Assembly: GCF_900116685.1 (NCBI RefSeq)
Contig: NZ_FPBL01000002.1
Coordinates: 62,001-126,000 of the forward strand
Source: Nitrosomonas eutropha
GTDB taxonomy: Bacteria > Pseudomonadota > Gammaproteobacteria > Burkholderiales > Nitrosomonadaceae
Length of the DNA stretch: 64,000 bases
Reading direction: 5' to 3'
A program made the translations under genes and the position numbers. Positions within the stretch are counted from its first letter, which is position 1, and each line of letters starts with the position of its first letter. Below the pieces are notes generated by a model. It was not told the DNA's origin and did no database searches. It saw only the letters and a list, made by a program, of their open reading frames with translations. Positions 30,307 to 40,718 of the stretch are shown one piece after another.

Positions 30307-33096
30307 ATGACGACACCGGTCAGTACATCCCGTGCAGCTTCCATTGTCAGCAGTATTCTGCCTTATAGCCGATACTTGAAACGAATACTGGAAAATGAAT
30401 CCGAGCTTCAACAAGAACTTCTGGAGCAATTACACAGCTCCTTTACACGGGAAGAAATGCTTGGTTTTCTGCAAGATTCCACAGCACGCCTAATAGATGA
30501 GGCAGATTTACACCGTTTATTGCGTCAACTGCGCAAGCGCGTCATTCTCCGATTGGCTACACGCGATCTGGCCGGGCTGGCTGATCTGAGCGAAGTCATG
30601 GCAACCATGACGGCTCTAGCTGATGTAACAATCCAGTTTTCACTCGAATTTCTCCATGCAGCAATGGCACAACCCGGACACTTTGGTAAACCAACAGGAG
30701 AAAAAACCGGTACAGAGCAACAATTGCTGATTGTCGCCATGGGAAAACTGGGTGGGGGCGAACTCAATGTATCCTCTGATGTGGATTTGGTTTTTATCTA
30801 TCCCGAAGATGGCGAAACAGATGGCAGAAAATCCATTACCAATCATGAATTTTTTGTCAGACTCGGACGAAAGCTGATTGCCAGCCTGAATGATTATACC
30901 GTGGACGGTTATGTATTTCGTGTCGATATGCGGCTGCGTCCGTATGGTGAAAACAGCCCGCTCGCTATCAGCCTACCCATGCTTGAAGACTATTTTGTCA
31001 CACAGGGCCGCGAATGGGAGCGCCACGCCTGGATCAAAAGTCGCGTAATCACCGGCTCATCAATCGCTGAAGCAGCGTTGATGGAACTGATCGTGCGCCC
31101 TTTTGTATTTCGCAAATACCTGGATTTTGAGGCCTATGAGGCGATGCGCAGCCTGCATACACAACTGCGCAAAGAAGTAGATCGACGCGAGCTGCACGAT
31201 AATATCAAGCTGGGCCCCGGCGGTATTCGTGAAATTGAATTTATTACCCAGGTATTCCAGTTAATCCGGGGAGGACGGGATGCCGATCTGTGTATTCGCC
31301 CTACACTTGGCGTTTTGCAGCGATTAAAGCAGAAACAGCCTCTCCCTGAACAGACAGTAGAGGAGCTGATTGAAGCCTATTACTTTCTGCGCAAGCTCGA
31401 ACACCGCCTGCAATATCTGGATGACCAGCAAACTCAAAATCTGCCACAACATTCGGATGATCAGATACTGGTTGCAAAAAGTATGGGATTTACCGACTAT
31501 AGCGGTTTTCTCAAACACCTTGATCTGCATCGCCAGAATGTTACCCGTCATTTTGAACAAATTTTTGCAGTCCGCCGCAAAGCTATAAAGCTTGGCACAT
31601 TCGCCCGGATCAGACCCGAGCAAACCAACGACAATGAAATAGTTAAAGCCTTCAGTAATCAACTGAAAACACTGGGATATATTGATCCTGACAAAATTAC
31701 TGCACGTGTTCAGCAATTTTACGATGGCACCACTTTCCGACAGCTAAGCCACCCTAATCAGGAACGCATCCTGGAATTAATGCCTACATTAATGGAAGTG
31801 GTAACTCGATTTCCTCCTGTGGAAATTACGCTGGAACGTATGCTGCAATTACTCGAAAAAATCGGACAATATTCAGCCTACCTTGCTTTATTGCAGGAGT
31901 ATCCACAAACCCTGCCACGAGTAGCCAAATTGGTCAGCATCAGCCAATGGGCCAGCGATTATCTTGGCAGCCATCCGATTCTGCTGGATGAATTACTCGC
32001 CCCATCTGGCCTGCACACCCTGCCAGACTGGCCAGCGCTTAAAACAGAACTTATCCATCAGCTGCATCATGCCAATATACCCAAGGCACAGATAATAGAA
32101 TGGCAAATGGATGTACTGCGACATTTCCAGCATGCGCAGGTGTTTCGTTTGCTGGCTGTTGATCTCGAAGGAAATTTGTTGCTGGAAACACTCAGCGACC
32201 ATTTAACCGCACTTGCTGATCTTATTCTTGATAATGTTTTGCAACTCGCCTGGCAGGGATTAAAAAAGAAACACCGGAAATCTCCTGTTTTTGCCATTAT
32301 CGGCTACGGCAAACTGGGGGGAAAAGAACTGGGTTACGTGTCCGATCTCGATATCGTCTATCTCTACCAGGACAATCACCCTGATGCCATGGAAATTTAT
32401 ACTAAACTTGCTCAGAACATTAATCTATGGCTAACCAGCCACACCTCCGCCGGCGTACTTTATGAGACAGATCTAAGATTGCGTCCGAACGGCACCAGCG
32501 GATTGCTGGTCAATTCCATTGAGGCTTTTTCCCTCTATCAGCATGAGCAGGCCTGGGTGTGGGAACATCAGGCACTGACACGAGCGCGCTTTGTTATTGG
32601 CGATCATGAAGTGGGCGAAAAATTTGAACAGATACGTAAAAACATCCTTTGCCAACCACGTGATCTGGCAAATCTCAAACGGGAAATTCTGATGATGCGT
32701 ACAAAAATGCTGGAAGCACACCCGAATCCCACGCCGTTATTTGATGTCAAGCATGATCACGGTGGCATTATCGACGTAGAATTTATTGTGCAATATCTGG
32801 TTCTGGGTTACGCCCATCGCTATCCACAATTAACCGGCAACCTTGGTAACATCGCTTTACTCAAGCTTGCTGGGGAACTTGGGCTGACATCTTCTGAGAA
32901 AGCAAATACAGCGTTTATCGCCTATCGTGAACTCCGGCGCACACAACATCAACTCCGGCTGAGCGGCATACCTGAAGCCACCGGTACTGCCTTGCCAAAG
33001 GATCTATCCCAGAAATTTGCTCGTGTAACGAACGATTATTTAAGCAATGCCAGACGGGCAGTCTTTCAACTGTGGGAAGATGTTTTCGGAACGTAA
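30307..33096 (+). CDS. glnE: Glutamine synthetase adenylyltransferase/deadenylase
   Basis: 929 aa with the two-nucleotidyltransferase layout of GlnE. The N-terminal unit has GKLGGGELNVSSDVDLVFIY (deadenylation half), and the C-terminal unit has GYGKLGGKELGYVSDLDIVYLY (adenylylation half), each followed by a helical domain (GGIREIEFITQ and GGIIDVEFIVQ). It sets glutamine synthetase activity in response to PII and glutamine. The long linker is typical. Start ATG at 30307; no strong Shine-Dalgarno is visible. The divergent yhdP promoter lies in 30086-30306. Confidence 0.96.
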   Translation: MTTPVSTSRAASIVSSILPYSRYLKRILENESELQQELLEQLHSSFTREEMLGFLQDSTARLIDEADLHRLLRQLRKRVILRLATRDLAGLADLSEVMATMTALADVTIQFSLEFLHAAMAQPGHFGKPTGEKTGTEQQLLIVAMGKLGGGELNVSSDVDLVFIYPEDGETDGRKSITNHEFFVRLGRKLIASLNDYTVDGYVFRVDMRLRPYGENSPLAISLPMLEDYFVTQGREWERHAWIKSRVITGSSIAEAALMELIVRPFVFRKYLDFEAYEAMRSLHTQLRKEVDRRELHDNIKLGPGGIREIEFITQVFQLIRGGRDADLCIRPTLGVLQRLKQKQPLPEQTVEELIEAYYFLRKLEHRLQYLDDQQTQNLPQHSDDQILVAKSMGFTDYSGFLKHLDLHRQNVTRHFEQIFAVRRKAIKLGTFARIRPEQTNDNEIVKAFSNQLKTLGYIDPDKITARVQQFYDGTTFRQLSHPNQERILELMPTLMEVVTRFPPVEITLERMLQLLEKIGQYSAYLALLQEYPQTLPRVAKLVSISQWASDYLGSHPILLDELLAPSGLHTLPDWPALKTELIHQLHHANIPKAQIIEWQMDVLRHFQHAQVFRLLAVDLEGNLLLETLSDHLTALADLILDNVLQLAWQGLKKKHRKSPVFAIIGYGKLGGKELGYVSDLDIVYLYQDNHPDAMEIYTKLAQNINLWLTSHTSAGVLYETDLRLRPNGTSGLLVNSIEAFSLYQHEQAWVWEHQALTRARFVIGDHEVGEKFEQIRKNILCQPRDLANLKREILMMRTKMLEAHPNPTPLFDVKHDHGGIIDVEFIVQYLVLGYAHRYPQLTGNLGNIALLKLAGELGLTSSEKANTAFIAYRELRRTQHQLRLSGIPEATGTALPKDLSQKFARVTNDYLSNARRAVFQLWEDVFGT

Positions 33097-33135
33097 GGAA
33101 ATATTGAAATTGCGGGCAACAAAAGCAGGATTTTT

Positions 33136-33212
33136 TGGGGTGGCTGATGGGACTCGAACCCACGACAACCGGAATCACAATCCGGGACTCTACCAACTGA
33201 GCTACAGCCACC
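33136..33212 (-). tRNA. tRNA-His (GTG)
   Basis: 77 nt on the minus strand with CCA encoded. The anticodon loop reads TTGTGAT. The extra G-1 opposite C73 and the acceptor GTGGCTG / CAGCCAC are present, and the T loop is GTTCGAGTC. First of three tRNAs on this strand. Confidence 0.95.
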
Positions 33213-33262
33213 ATGGATCTTAAAACCAATCTAATCTGATCAAGACAAGATCAGATCTAATT

Positions 33263-33339
33263 TGGCGTGCCCGACAGGAATCGAACCTGTAACCCCCAGC
33301 TTAGAAGGCTGGTGCTCTATCCGGTTGAGCTACGGGCAC
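33263..33339 (-). tRNA. tRNA-Arg (TCT)
   Basis: 77 nt with encoded CCA. Acceptor GTGCCCG / CGGGCAC, anticodon loop CTTCTAA, T loop GTTCGATTC. Confidence 0.95.
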
Positions 33340-33383
33340 CTTTACTCAAACCGGGCTCTGGTCCGTATCAACGATACGAAAAT

Positions 33384-33460
33384 TGGTCGGGGTGGAGAGA
33401 TTTGAACTCCCGACATCCTGGTCCCAAACCAGGCGCGCTACCAGACTACGCTACACCCCG
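33384..33460 (-). tRNA. tRNA-Pro (TGG)
   Basis: 77 nt with encoded CCA. Acceptor CGGGGTG / CACCCCG, anticodon loop TTTGGGA, T loop GTTCAAATC. It is the first tRNA transcribed in the Pro-Arg-His cluster. Confidence 0.95.
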
Positions 33461-33666
33461 GAAAAGTCGGTTACTATACCGATTAACTAGGAAAGCGTCA
33501 ATCAGCTGTAATATTTATGTAAAAATAAATTGTCTGAATGACTCACCAGATTAGATCTGGCATTGCACATAGATCAATATAAATACAGGCAACCCTTCAA
33601 ACATGCACAAGATAGAATTATGGATCTAACTGACATATCCAGTTTCTAACACCTCTTTCAACATCC

Positions 33667-34908
33667 ATGAAAATTCTCCACACATCTGATTGGCATATCG
33701 GTAAAACTTTATATAACCGCAAACGGCATGATGAATTTAAAGCCTTTTTTAGCTGGCTGCTCAAAACAATCGAGCAGGAGCAAGTAGATGTGTTGCTGGT
33801 AGCAGGAGATATCTTTGATACTAGCACCCCTGGTAATCGTGCACAGCAGATTTATTATCGTTTTCTGCATCACGTTGCGGCTTCCGTTTGTCGGCACGTT
33901 GTTATCATCGCTGGGAATCACGATTCACCTTCCTTCCTGAGTGCACCCGGAGAATTACTGAAAACACTAGATGTGCATGTCATCGGCAGTATATCGGGCA
34001 ATCCTGCCGATGAAGTACTCATTCTCCGTGATACCGAAGGTAATACAGAACTGATTGTTTGTGCCGTACCCCATTTACGAGACCGGGATATTCGTACTGT
34101 AGAAGCCGGGGAAAGTGTGGAAGACAAATCCCGCAAACTCATCGAAGGAATACGTGATCATTATGCCGAAGTAGTCAATGCAGCCAGACAACAGCGTGCG
34201 GCACTCTCTCCTTCCATCCCAATCATTGCCATGGGACATCTTTTTGTTGCAGGTGGGCAGACCATTGAAGGCGATGGCGTACGGGAACTGTATATCGGAT
34301 CACTGGCACATATCCCAGCTGGAATTTTTCCACCGGATATTGATTATCTCGCGCTTGGTCACCTGCATGTCCCACAACGAGTAAACAACTCCTCCGTCAT
34401 GCGCTACAGTGGCTCTCCCCTGCCGATAGGCTTCGGTGAAGCAAATCAGGAAAAAAGTGTATGCCTGATAGAGTTCGATCAGCAAATTCCTGTAGCCAGC
34501 CCGACTATCCGACTGATCAACATCCCCATTTTTCAACCGCTTGAACGCATCAAGGGAAATTGGAAGGATATTGCCAGCAGAATCTCCGCACTTACTGCCG
34601 AAGATTCTCGTGCTTGGCTGGAAATTATTTATGAGGGTGATGAAATCATTCCTAATTTACAGGAACGCCTGCAATCAGCCATAGAAGGGTCACGGCTTGA
34701 AATTCTGCGTATCAAGAATAGCCGCATCATCAGCCAGATGCAGGATCAGATCGACGATAGCGGAACACTGGAAGAACTCAGTGTCAGCGAAGTATTCGAG
34801 CAATGTCTGTCAGCCAACGCCATTTCATCAGAACAACAAACAGAACTATGGCACACCTATCGGGAAACTCTCGCCTCCCTCCAGGAAGAGGATACCAATA
34901 CCGAATGA
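33667..34908 (+). CDS. sbcD: SbcD nuclease subunit (Mre11-like)
   Basis: 413 aa. The metallophosphoesterase motifs are in order: HTSDWHIGKTLY, VAGDIFDTSTP, IIAGNHDSPSF, IAMGHLFVAGG and LALGHLHVPQ. It forms the SbcCD double-strand-end and hairpin nuclease with SbcC. sbcC normally follows directly, but here it starts at 43675, about 8.8 kb downstream on the same strand, with accessory DNA in between. The sbcD frame itself is complete. Confidence 0.95.
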   Translation: MKILHTSDWHIGKTLYNRKRHDEFKAFFSWLLKTIEQEQVDVLLVAGDIFDTSTPGNRAQQIYYRFLHHVAASVCRHVVIIAGNHDSPSFLSAPGELLKTLDVHVIGSISGNPADEVLILRDTEGNTELIVCAVPHLRDRDIRTVEAGESVEDKSRKLIEGIRDHYAEVVNAARQQRAALSPSIPIIAMGHLFVAGGQTIEGDGVRELYIGSLAHIPAGIFPPDIDYLALGHLHVPQRVNNSSVMRYSGSPLPIGFGEANQEKSVCLIEFDQQIPVASPTIRLINIPIFQPLERIKGNWKDIASRISALTAEDSRAWLEIIYEGDEIIPNLQERLQSAIEGSRLEILRIKNSRIISQMQDQIDDSGTLEELSVSEVFEQCLSANAISSEQQTELWHTYRETLASLQEEDTNTE

Positions 34909-35170
34909 ATATCAGCCACAAACTCATCTAATAAAATCAATCCAGGCAAAATTGTATTGCGATCACTTCTTCAACCCCTCACTTCAAACCGCAGAAAGTC
35001 GATAAACTGCCGCGATTTATTGACCTCAACAGGGCTTATCCGGATCTTCCAGCAGGATGCACGGCCCCAGCCCTGGCTGCTTCTTCTTTCCAATCCAAGT
35101 AAGTTCAAGTTTTTACTTGCTCATTGATATTTATTCCTCCTCAAAAATTTAGGAAGTTGCTGAAAATCTT

Positions 35171-37081
35171 TCATTTAGTTACTTCCAGTAAACCCATCTC
35201 AAAAAGAAAACGCGAAGATCTCTTGCTCCATCCGTTGTACTTTTCACCATAACTCATTGTCAGAGTCTCAATGGTTCGAGTGATGGCAACAAAGCAGTTA
35301 CGGCGCTCTTCTTGCATCTCGCGACTGTCATCACCAGCTTTTTTGCTCTGAAAGGACGGCAATTGATCCTCGGCCATACCTACCAGGTACACGTGTTGGA
35401 ACTCCAGCCCCTTGGAGCTGTGAACCGTCAGGCATCGCACCGCATTGGAGGGTGCCTCTGGCGTCTTGTTCGCCAGTGCAAGCTCTTGTAGGAACTGCCC
35501 TAACGGCAACAAGTAAGCATCGTCCTCGCCACCCACTTCACGAAGAATGCCCTGCCACACAGTCCGCTCCGTCGCGTACTCGACGTATTGCTCATTACCG
35601 TCGTTTTGGCCCGCTTTCTCCACAGAGTCAAAGTAGGCCAGAGCCGACTGGATGAATTGGGCGTACTGCCATTGCACAAGCGATGCGACAGCTTGACGAA
35701 GCTCTTGAGGCACTGCGTCGCTAGCCGCAACCAACGCACCCAGCGCCTCCAGTTGATCACCATTGATCGCCCAAAAAATCCAGCCAGGTCTTCGCCACTG
35801 GCGTCTTGCTCGACGCAATCGGATAGCGCCTTCGTGATCGTAGCCGCCAAGTCATCATCAGACCGCACCAACGCCAATTTCAGCGCTGCCACCACAAATC
35901 GCAGTGGCGCACTCTCAAACTGCGATTTGCGCCGCTGCACGTGACTTGGAACCGACAGCGCTTCCAGCGCCTGCTGCACCCGCTCCAAGAGCTTGGTGGC
36001 GCGCGCCAGGATCACGATGTCCGGTGGACGCGCGCCAACTTTGCAATCGTGCGGCCACCCGCTTGGCGATACCACGGGCCTCCTGCTGATCGTCGTCAAG
36101 TGACAGCAGCTCGATGGGGTTGGCACCCGTGCCTGCCTTCATGGAAAGCAAAGGCCTCTTGTCCGGCGAGCGTTCACCGTTATGCACGATGAGCGCATTT
36201 GCCAAGTCGACTACTTCAGGCGGGCATCGGTAGTTTTCCGGCAGCTGAATTGTGGTCAGGTCGTAGTGCTGCTCCAGCTCTTTCACTCGCCTCGGACTGG
36301 CGCCGTTCCATTGATAAATGACCTGGTCATCATCTCCAACGATGAAGACATTGGCATCCTTGTCGGGCGCGATGGCGCGAAGCATCCGGTACTGCGCAGC
36401 ATTGGTGACCTGGAACTCATCGACGCAGATATACCGATACACCGTGCGGAGCTGTTTGCTGACGCGCGGTCGCTCGCGCAGCAATTCCTCGCAAAAATAA
36501 AGAATGGCACCGTAGTCCAAGCAGTTCTGCTGCCTCAAAAGCTCTTTGTACCGGACAAAAAGCGTCTGCAGCTGCTGGCCCGCCTCCGCATCTTTCAACA
36601 GGGTGGGCACCTTGTCGTCAGGTGTCACATTCCTGAGCAGGAACTCAATCGCCGTCAGTGCCTTTTCTGCCGATACGAACTTTGTGAACTCCCCCGCCTT
36701 TTCCTCCAGCACTGACTTGACGATGCCAACACGCTCAGCCTCCTCCAGAATTTCAAAATCCGGGCTGAGGCCGAAGTGACTTCCATGCTGGCGCAGGATG
36801 TCGGTGGCAAAAGAATGGAATGTCGTCAGCAACACCCGGTCTTTCGCATCGGGAACCAGCGCCAACAAACGTTCCCGCATTTCTGCAGCAGCCTTTCGTG
36901 TGAAAGTCAGACAAAGAATGCGGAAAGACTCATCCTGCCCCTGCTCAACCAAACGAGCGACACGCGCAGTCAGCGTTGCAGTTTTTCCTGATCCCGGCCC
37001 CGCAAGAACGAACAGAGGCCCAACGTCCCACTGCGCTGCAGCACGTTGATTGGTATTTAGCCGATCTAAAAAATTCATCAC
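35171..37081 (-). pseudogene. UvrD/PcrA-like helicase (GajB-like), frameshifted
   Basis: Homology spans 637 codons in total. Frame 1 (37081 to about 36045) has motif I AGPGSGKTATL, TFTRKAAAEMRER, motif II YICVDEFQ, motif III GDDDQVIYQWNG and LPENYRCPPEVV. Homology continues in a second frame (about 36045-35780: PPDIVILARATKLLERV) and returns to the first (LTVHSSKGLEFQHVYLVG; EERRNCFVAITR). The second switch falls at a T6 run at 35777-35772. The two shifts cancel, so the end is in frame with the start. Its ATG overlaps the stop of the upstream OLD nuclease gene by 4 bp. This OLD-plus-UvrD pair is the Gabija layout. It is noticeably more GC-rich than its flanks. It is probably non-functional as it stands. 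Confidence 0.8.
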
Positions 37082-38790
37082 TTACCTCCTGCAAGCGCAA
37101 TAACCGTTGTCAGGCAATCAGCAATTTCTTTGGGAATAGATGCGCTGCCCTTAGTTTTCATCTCTGCGACAACTGCGTGAGCTGCCGAGGGTTTCCCATT
37201 ATTCGGCAGGCACTGATAGAGCTGCCCCGGATATGCTTCATTGCCTTTTTCAACGGTGATATAACGCTGCCGATTCTGATCGTTCGCATGCTTCTCATAA
37301 ACATCTATGAATCCATTTCGACATAAGTATGGCTCCACCGGATCTCCATTGGGGAGCAATGTCAAGTGCTCTACCTCTGACCTTCCATTCACGGCGTTGC
37401 GTACTATCATCGCAATTTTAATTCCCGCAGCATCACCATCGAAAAAATATGCCATGCGATTCCAAGCGAATCTGCCGCTGAAATAAATGTAGAAAGGCCA
37501 ACCTGTGCATACTCAACCAAACGTATTGCAGATTGCTCAAGATCAAGACCAAGAACCCTTGCCGAACCACTTAAAAGAATCACGTCAGTTTCGCCCTCAA
37601 CCAATATCCAGACTCTGGCGAAAAATAGCTCCCCACGAGTTCCGCGAACGAAGTGATCAAATTTCTGCAACTGGCGCTCATCGAGAGTGCCGGATTGAAG
37701 CGCTCCTACCTGAACGGCGCTTCCCTTTTTGTATAAACGCCGAATTGAATAGACATCGACCTCCGACAGCAAATCACCAGAGTGCGTGGCCACAAGTTTC
37801 TTGTCCATCAATATCTTCAATCGTCTTCCACAACGCCCGCACCGCATTCGGATGCAAATGCGCCTCCGGCTCTTCCAGCGCGACAATGGGTTTGGACTCT
37901 TTCACTCCCTGCTTTCTGGCTAGAAAGCGTCGAAGAGCATCAACACCGTCAGGCTCTGGGTACCTTCCCCATGCCTGCCAATCGGCAAGCAGGCACCCGT
38001 TGCCGACGCAATGCTGACCTGGGTTCGGTTGAGCATGTCGAACACCTGCGCAGGTACCGCATCGACACTGACCACATCGTGCCCACCCAGCGCCACCAGC
38101 TCCTGCACCTTGCCCAAGTGCTCGCGCACACCTTGAAAGTGCCGTGGGCCTCAATGATCTGGGCGTTGATGGCCTCAAGCTGCTTTTCAATGTCGGCCTT
38201 GGTCGTCTCATCAATTTGGGAGTTCTTGACGAACGGCGACCAGAACTGCGAGATGCGAGAGAACTCCTTGCCTGCATCACGCACGCAGATAGGTAGAACA
38301 GTGGGCGCAATTGCTGCAGGCTGCCCAAACGGCTGCGGTTCTTTGGGGGCAGCGGCTTGCCCGCCGCATCCAGAAAATCGAAGGTGATGTCGATGTCCTG
38401 GGTGACCTTGGAATATTCGGCACTCACGCGCAACTGCACGCGGCTACGGTCATCCGGGGGCATCAAGGCAATCACGCCGCTATCACCGCCGAGTTTTTGC
38501 TCCACCTCGTCCGACCATTCGCCAGGCGTCGATTCCGCAAAGGTCAGCGTAATGGCAATAGGTGGCGCCGTCGTCGGGTCTGCCGCCCGGCTGTCGAAAT
38601 GAAGGTCAAACTCGTCAAAGGGTGACGCACGGCCAGAGGAGCGCAGCGTTTGCAGGCATGCGCGCAGGGCATGCAGCACCGTGGTCTTGCCACAGTTGTT
38701 CTCGCCGATCAAGATGGTCGTCGACCCTAGATCAAGCTCAAGAGATTTTATTCCACGGTAGTACTCAATTCGCAGCTTAGTTAAAAGCAT
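37078..38790 (-). pseudogene. OLD-family ATPase/TOPRIM nuclease (GajA-like), multiply frameshifted
   Basis: From the ATG at 38790 (GGAG 9 bp upstream) the homologous reading covers 571 codons, a usual GajA length. Motifs appear in several frames: ABC-type Walker A GENNCGKTTVLHAL, Walker B IVALEEPEAHLHPNA, ATHSGDLLS, and TOPRIM motifs ILVEGETD and FFDGDAAGIK. Frame changes fall near 38287, 38134, 37948, 37805 and 37465, so at least five indels separate otherwise well-preserved segments. Class-2 OLD proteins paired with a UvrD-like helicase are anti-phage nucleases (Gabija). No ORF longer than the N-terminal 340 codons survives. The decay looks recent because sequence between shifts is undamaged. 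Confidence 0.8.
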
Positions 38791-39382
38791 CACTGAAGCT
38801 CCCATTCAATGGTGAACAACGTCTACGCGTCTACCTGTTGCTAGAGCTAAATCTCCAACCGATTGATCAAGTTATTGCGCTGCGCTTCAACTTCGTCCTG
38901 CTGATTGAACAGCTCACGGTACAGCTTGGCGTGCTTGCCTCCGGCTGCTCGGCGCGTGAGCAGCCAGGCAATATACTGGCTTTGATGCGGTGTCAAAATC
39001 GGTGAAAGCACTACGCTCCACCAAGTTTGAGTACCGGGATCTTTTTAGCAGCGCCAAAATGATAGATCATCCATTCCGTATTTTTAGATATTCTGCGACA
39101 CCCCTGATCGCAAGAATTTTACCTTCCTTACTTTTCGTAAGCATGGATCTGATTAATCGATGATAAATGACAATAGAATAGTATAAAAATATCGAACTTG
39201 AACCGTAAACAGATAGCCAAAAGCAACTCAAACGGGAAATTCATACTGTTGATTGATAGATCTAATGGTATTCAGGGGAAACTACAATGTAGTAGTACCC
39301 TACGCCAAAGCGTTATAAAGTCAGGCTATTGAGCTATGACATTGGTAATTTTTGGATATTCGACTATTTTTGTCTGTATGTA
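38791..39382. other. Scar region with a helicase-like scrap
   Basis: No intact gene. On the minus strand, about 39010-38847 reads SPILTPHQSQYIAWLLTRR and then KLYRELFNQQDEVEAQRN before a TAG. The first part resembles the N-terminus of large DEAD/SNF2-type helicases found beside methyltransferases, and the second could be a piece from near the end of such a protein, as if an internal deletion had fused them. The remaining 39010-39382 is AT-rich and featureless apart from a small ACTAC/GTAGT inverted repeat near 39285. Confidence 0.35.
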
Positions 39383-39820
39383 TTATCGCTTAAGCGCAAG
39401 GAGAAGCACGCCCCCTGCAATCATCGCGATTCCAAACCATTCCTGAGATGATGGACGTTCTTCCAAAAAAGTGAAAGCAAATACAGCCGCCAATACAAGA
39501 CTGAATTTATCCACAGGGGCAACCTTGGAAACATCGCCAATTTTAAGTGCCCGGAAGTAGCACACCCAGGAGGCCCCCGTAGCCAAACCGGATAGGCCAA
39601 GAAATAACCATGTTTTGGGTGACAGCCCGAAAGGGTTGGCCCATTTACCGGCGGAGATCACAAACACAGATAGAACGACGATGATAATCGCTGTCCGGAT
39701 TAAGGTGGCCAAATCAGCATCCACATCCTGAACACCTACTTTAACAAAGATAGCGGTTAATGCCGCAAAAACAGCGGACAGCAATGCCCAATAAAACCAG
39801 TCGTTTGAAGTCATCTTCAA
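39383..39820 (-). CDS. EamA-family membrane protein (single EamA domain)
   Basis: 145 aa, four or five hydrophobic segments, one EamA/DMT repeat (WALLSAVFAALTAIFVKVG...; PVDKFSLVLAAVFAFTFLEERP). Half-size proteins of this type are thought to dimerise into a drug/metabolite-type transporter; the substrate is unknown. Its ATG overlaps the stop of the DUF190 gene by 4 bp, so it belongs to a crcB-DUF190-EamA operon on the minus strand. Confidence 0.85.
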   Translation of the reverse strand: MKMTSNDWFYWALLSAVFAALTAIFVKVGVQDVDADLATLIRTAIIIVVLSVFVISAGKWANPFGLSPKTWLFLGLSGLATGASWVCYFRALKIGDVSKVAPVDKFSLVLAAVFAFTFLEERPSSQEWFGIAMIAGGVLLLALKR

Positions 39821-40143
39821 TTTCCCTGCAAATCGTCGGTCATTCCGAATTCAATTGGTGTCTTGATGTAAAACACACTGATTTTCTCATCGCGCAGCCG
39901 CTGGAACAGACGTTTATTGTCCGCCTCGCTGAGTGCCATCGTTACCTCAATGGGCTGATCAGCCAGCTCAAAGAAACATGCAGCGTGCAACTTACGATCA
40001 TGCCCGAAACCTTCAGTTGCTGCGATCAGAGTTGCACCACCTACACCGAGTTTACGCGCCTCTTCAATCAACCAATTGCCCAAGGGCTGATGTCCGTGCT
40101 TGCGGTCTTGCTGGGTAAAAAATGTTAATTGATAGCCTTGCAT
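39817..40143 (-). CDS. DUF190 family protein
   Basis: 108 aa. The DUF190 pattern is seen in LTFFTQQDRKHG, LGVGGATLIAATEGFG and ADQPIEVTMALSEADNKRLF. The fold is PII-like and the family is often encoded next to crcB, as here (15 bp apart). A regulatory role in ion homeostasis is plausible but unproven. GGAGG lies close upstream of the ATG. Confidence 0.88.
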   Translation of the reverse strand: MQGYQLTFFTQQDRKHGHQPLGNWLIEEARKLGVGGATLIAATEGFGHDRKLHAACFFELADQPIEVTMALSEADNKRLFQRLRDEKISVFYIKTPIEFGMTDDLQGN

Positions 40144-40158
40144 GGTGCCTCCCTTGTA

Positions 40159-40557
40159 TCAAAGGTGCTTGCAAATATTATAGGTAGCCAGCCCCAAAAA
40201 TGTCATCAATAATGAGCCAATCACATGCGCTGATACCGCCATACCAGCCCACAACATACGTTCCTGTTGAATCAGTGTGGTAACCTCTGCTGAAAATGTC
40301 GAAAAAGTTGTCAATCCACCCAGAAATCCGGTGATGATGAATAATCGCCATTCGGGAGTCAAATCTGCGTGCTGACTAAAGTAAGCAAGCGCTATGCCCA
40401 TCAGATAGCCACCGAACATATTGGCCAGCCACGTTCCTGGTGGAATTACCGGGAACAGTGCGTTGAAAGCCATACCAAGGCCCCAGCGCAGGATGGCTCC
40501 CAATGATGCTCCCAGCGCTATCGCTAGCAGAGAGCGGATTAAGGCGCTGGTTTCCAT
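40159..40557 (-). CDS. crcB: CrcB/Fluc fluoride channel
   Basis: 132 aa, four membrane helices. The family motifs are [17 protein letters not shown] and [17 protein letters not shown], the latter with the polar track and Phe pair of Fluc channels. Dual-topology dimers export fluoride. I found no fluoride riboswitch in the 140 bp upstream. It is first in the operon with DUF190 and EamA genes. Confidence 0.92.
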   Translation of the reverse strand: METSALIRSLLAIALGASLGAILRWGLGMAFNALFPVIPPGTWLANMFGGYLMGIALAYFSQHADLTPEWRLFIITGFLGGLTTFSTFSAEVTTLIQQERMLWAGMAVSAHVIGSLLMTFLGLATYNICKHL

Positions 40558-40718
40558 ATTTTATGAAGCAGACTCACGCCAGAATAAAATGGATAAATAT
40601 ACTACTGAAGCTGTCGAAAATATGATTGAGAGAACCCAGAATAATTGAACCTACTCAGAAAGGTAGAGAGTTTAAATAATAGATAACTTACTGAAGTACC
40701 ACCTCAAAGGAGATTAAC

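Noticed and set aside
33136..33460. tRNA cluster as the integration site of the accessory block
   Set aside because: The block starts after the intact sbcD and I saw no repeat of a tRNA 3' end on its far side, nor an integrase.
34909..35170. Possible gene between sbcD and the helicase
   Set aside because: No frame of coding character or ribosome site; it looks like junction DNA.
40558..40718. Possible fluoride riboswitch before crcB
   Set aside because: I looked for the conserved GG-GATG start and pseudoknot pattern on the minus strand and did not find it.
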